DNA of 6,018 bases from Bacteroidia bacterium (GTDB lineage Bacteria; Bacteroidota; Bacteroidia; Flavobacteriales; Flavobacteriaceae), in assembly GCA_030425715.1 (NCBI GenBank), contig JAUIAA010000138.1:1-6018 (forward strand), written 5' to 3'. The notes under the pieces were generated by a model. That model saw nothing but the letters and a program-made list of their open reading frames with translations. It was not told the DNA's origin and did not search any database. Made by a program: the position numbers and the translations under genes. Positions 5,142 to 6,018 of the stretch are shown piece by piece (the stretch's first letter is position 1; every line of letters begins with the position of its first letter).

Positions 5142-6018
5142 ATGGAAAAAGAACGATTTTATTATGACAACAAGATTGTCAAAATGTTTCTGATTGCAAC
5201 CGTTGTTTGGGGTATAGTAGGTATGTTAGTAGGGCTAATGGTAGCCTTTCTTTTTATTTTCCCAAATTATATGGAAGGAATCTCATGGCTGAGTTTTGGT
5301 CGACTAAGACCTTTGCATACCAATGCTGTGATTTTTGCTTTTGTGGGCAACAGTATTTTTATGGGTGTTTATTATTCTTTACAAAGGCTGCTAAAGGCTA
5401 GGATGTTTAGTGATACCCTTAGTAAAATTCATTTTTGGGGTTGGCAGCTCATTATTGTTGCCGCAGCAATTACCTTACCTCTAGGGTTAAACAGCTCTAA
5501 AGAATACGCAGAATTAGAATGGCCAATTGATATTGCCATTACTTTAATTTGGGTGGTCTTTGGTATCAATATGATTGGTACAATTTTCACAAGAAGACAA
5601 CGCCATATTTATGTAGCTATCTGGTTTTATTTGGCCACATTTATTACCATTGCGGTTTTACATATTTTTAATAACCTAGAAATACCCGTTTCCGCATTTA
5701 AAAGTTATTCTGTTTATGCAGGAGTACAAGATGCCTTGGTACAATGGTGGTACGGCCATAATGCCGTAGCTTTTTTCTTAACCACTCCTATTTTAGGTTT
5801 GATGTATTACTTTGTACCTAAAGTTGCCAATAGGCCAGTATATTCTTATCGATTATCCATCATCCACTTTTGGTCATTGATATTTATTTATATCTGGGCT
5901 GGTCCGCATCACTTATTATATACCGCATTACCAGAATGGGCTCAAAATTTAGGAACCGTATTTTCTATCATGCTAATTTTCCCATCTTGGGGAGGTATGA
6001 TTAACGGTTTGCTAACCT
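5142..6018 (+). CDS. ccoN: cbb3-type cytochrome c oxidase subunit I (CcoN), N-terminal 292 residues, cut by window edge
   Basis: CcoN is the membrane-embedded catalytic subunit that reduces oxygen to water and pumps protons. The frame is open from the ATG at 5142 to the window end, showing about eight hydrophobic helices. Residues can be placed against Pseudomonas stutzeri CcoN with an offset of one: His59 in RLRPLHTNAVIFAF is an axial ligand of low-spin haem b; the KEYAELEWPID stretch (120-130) is a conserved family signature; His206 in WWYGHNAVAFF and His256-His257 in WAGPHHLLYTALP are CuB ligands; Tyr250, six residues before His256, is the tyrosine cross-linked to histidine that is characteristic of C-type oxidases. 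The remaining haem ligands lie beyond the window. It follows ccoS by 29 bp and is probably in the same transcript. In many Bacteroidota ccoN is fused to ccoO; that cannot be judged here because the 3' part is missing. Confidence 0.96.
   Translation, partial: MEKERFYYDNKIVKMFLIATVVWGIVGMLVGLMVAFLFIFPNYMEGISWLSFGRLRPLHTNAVIFAFVGNSIFMGVYYSLQRLLKARMFSDTLSKIHFWGWQLIIVAAAITLPLGLNSSKEYAELEWPIDIAITLIWVVFGINMIGTIFTRRQRHIYVAIWFYLATFITIAVLHIFNNLEIPVSAFKSYSVYAGVQDALVQWWYGHNAVAFFLTTPILGLMYYFVPKVANRPVYSYRLSIIHFWSLIFIYIWAGPHHLLYTALPEWAQNLGTVFSIMLIFPSWGGMINGLLT

Noticed and set aside
5207..5401. 64-codon open frame on the plus strand
   Set aside because: It is out of frame inside ccoN, whose real frame carries the haem and copper ligands.
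1..6018. CRISPR array, toxin-antitoxin pair, insertion sequence, riboswitch or RNA gene
   Set aside because: I saw no repeat array, transposase fragment, terminal inverted repeats, conserved RNA fold or unexplained gene; nearly all the sequence is accounted for by recognised genes and short gaps.

Overview
The window is AT-rich DNA with Bacteroidota-type signals: TAnnTTTG-like -7 promoter elements, no clear Shine-Dalgarno sequences, and proteins that read as flavobacterial. It is most likely a chromosomal segment of a marine or environmental member of the Flavobacteriia. That placement comes from gene style and order, not from a database search.

Layout. At the left edge (1-224, minus strand) lies the N-terminal part of an acyl carrier protein phosphodiesterase (AcpH family), cut off by the window. 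Divergent from it is a complete ornithine aminotransferase gene (rocD, 400-1638). A strong bidirectional hairpin terminator (about 1642-1674) separates rocD from a convergent Crp/Fnr-family regulator gene (1673-2362, minus). The rest of the window is the left part of a cbb3 cytochrome oxidase locus: ccoI (copper-exporting P-type ATPase, 2463-4838), ccoS (57-residue maturation protein, 4939-5112) and the first 292 codons of ccoN (catalytic subunit, 5142 to the end). ccoS and ccoN were found by direct reading.

How the genes fit together. CcoI and CcoS are assembly factors that deliver copper and mature the haem-copper centre of CcoN, the oxygen-reducing subunit of a high-affinity terminal oxidase used at low oxygen. 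The regulator divergent from ccoI aligns with E. coli FNR and keeps three of its four cluster-ligand cysteines. Two nearly identical palindromes with the FNR-type core TGAT-N4-ATCA lie in front of ccoI and in front of ccoS-ccoN, each about 37 bp upstream of the end of a -7-like element. The simplest model is a self-contained oxygen-responsive switch in which this regulator activates both cco units and probably controls its own gene from the first box. rocD (arginine/ornithine catabolism) and acpH look like unrelated neighbours.

I found no mobile element, CRISPR array, tRNA or rRNA. The genes are known families. The items most worth a second look are the regulator with its missing fourth cysteine, its altered recognition helix, and the matched operator geometry.
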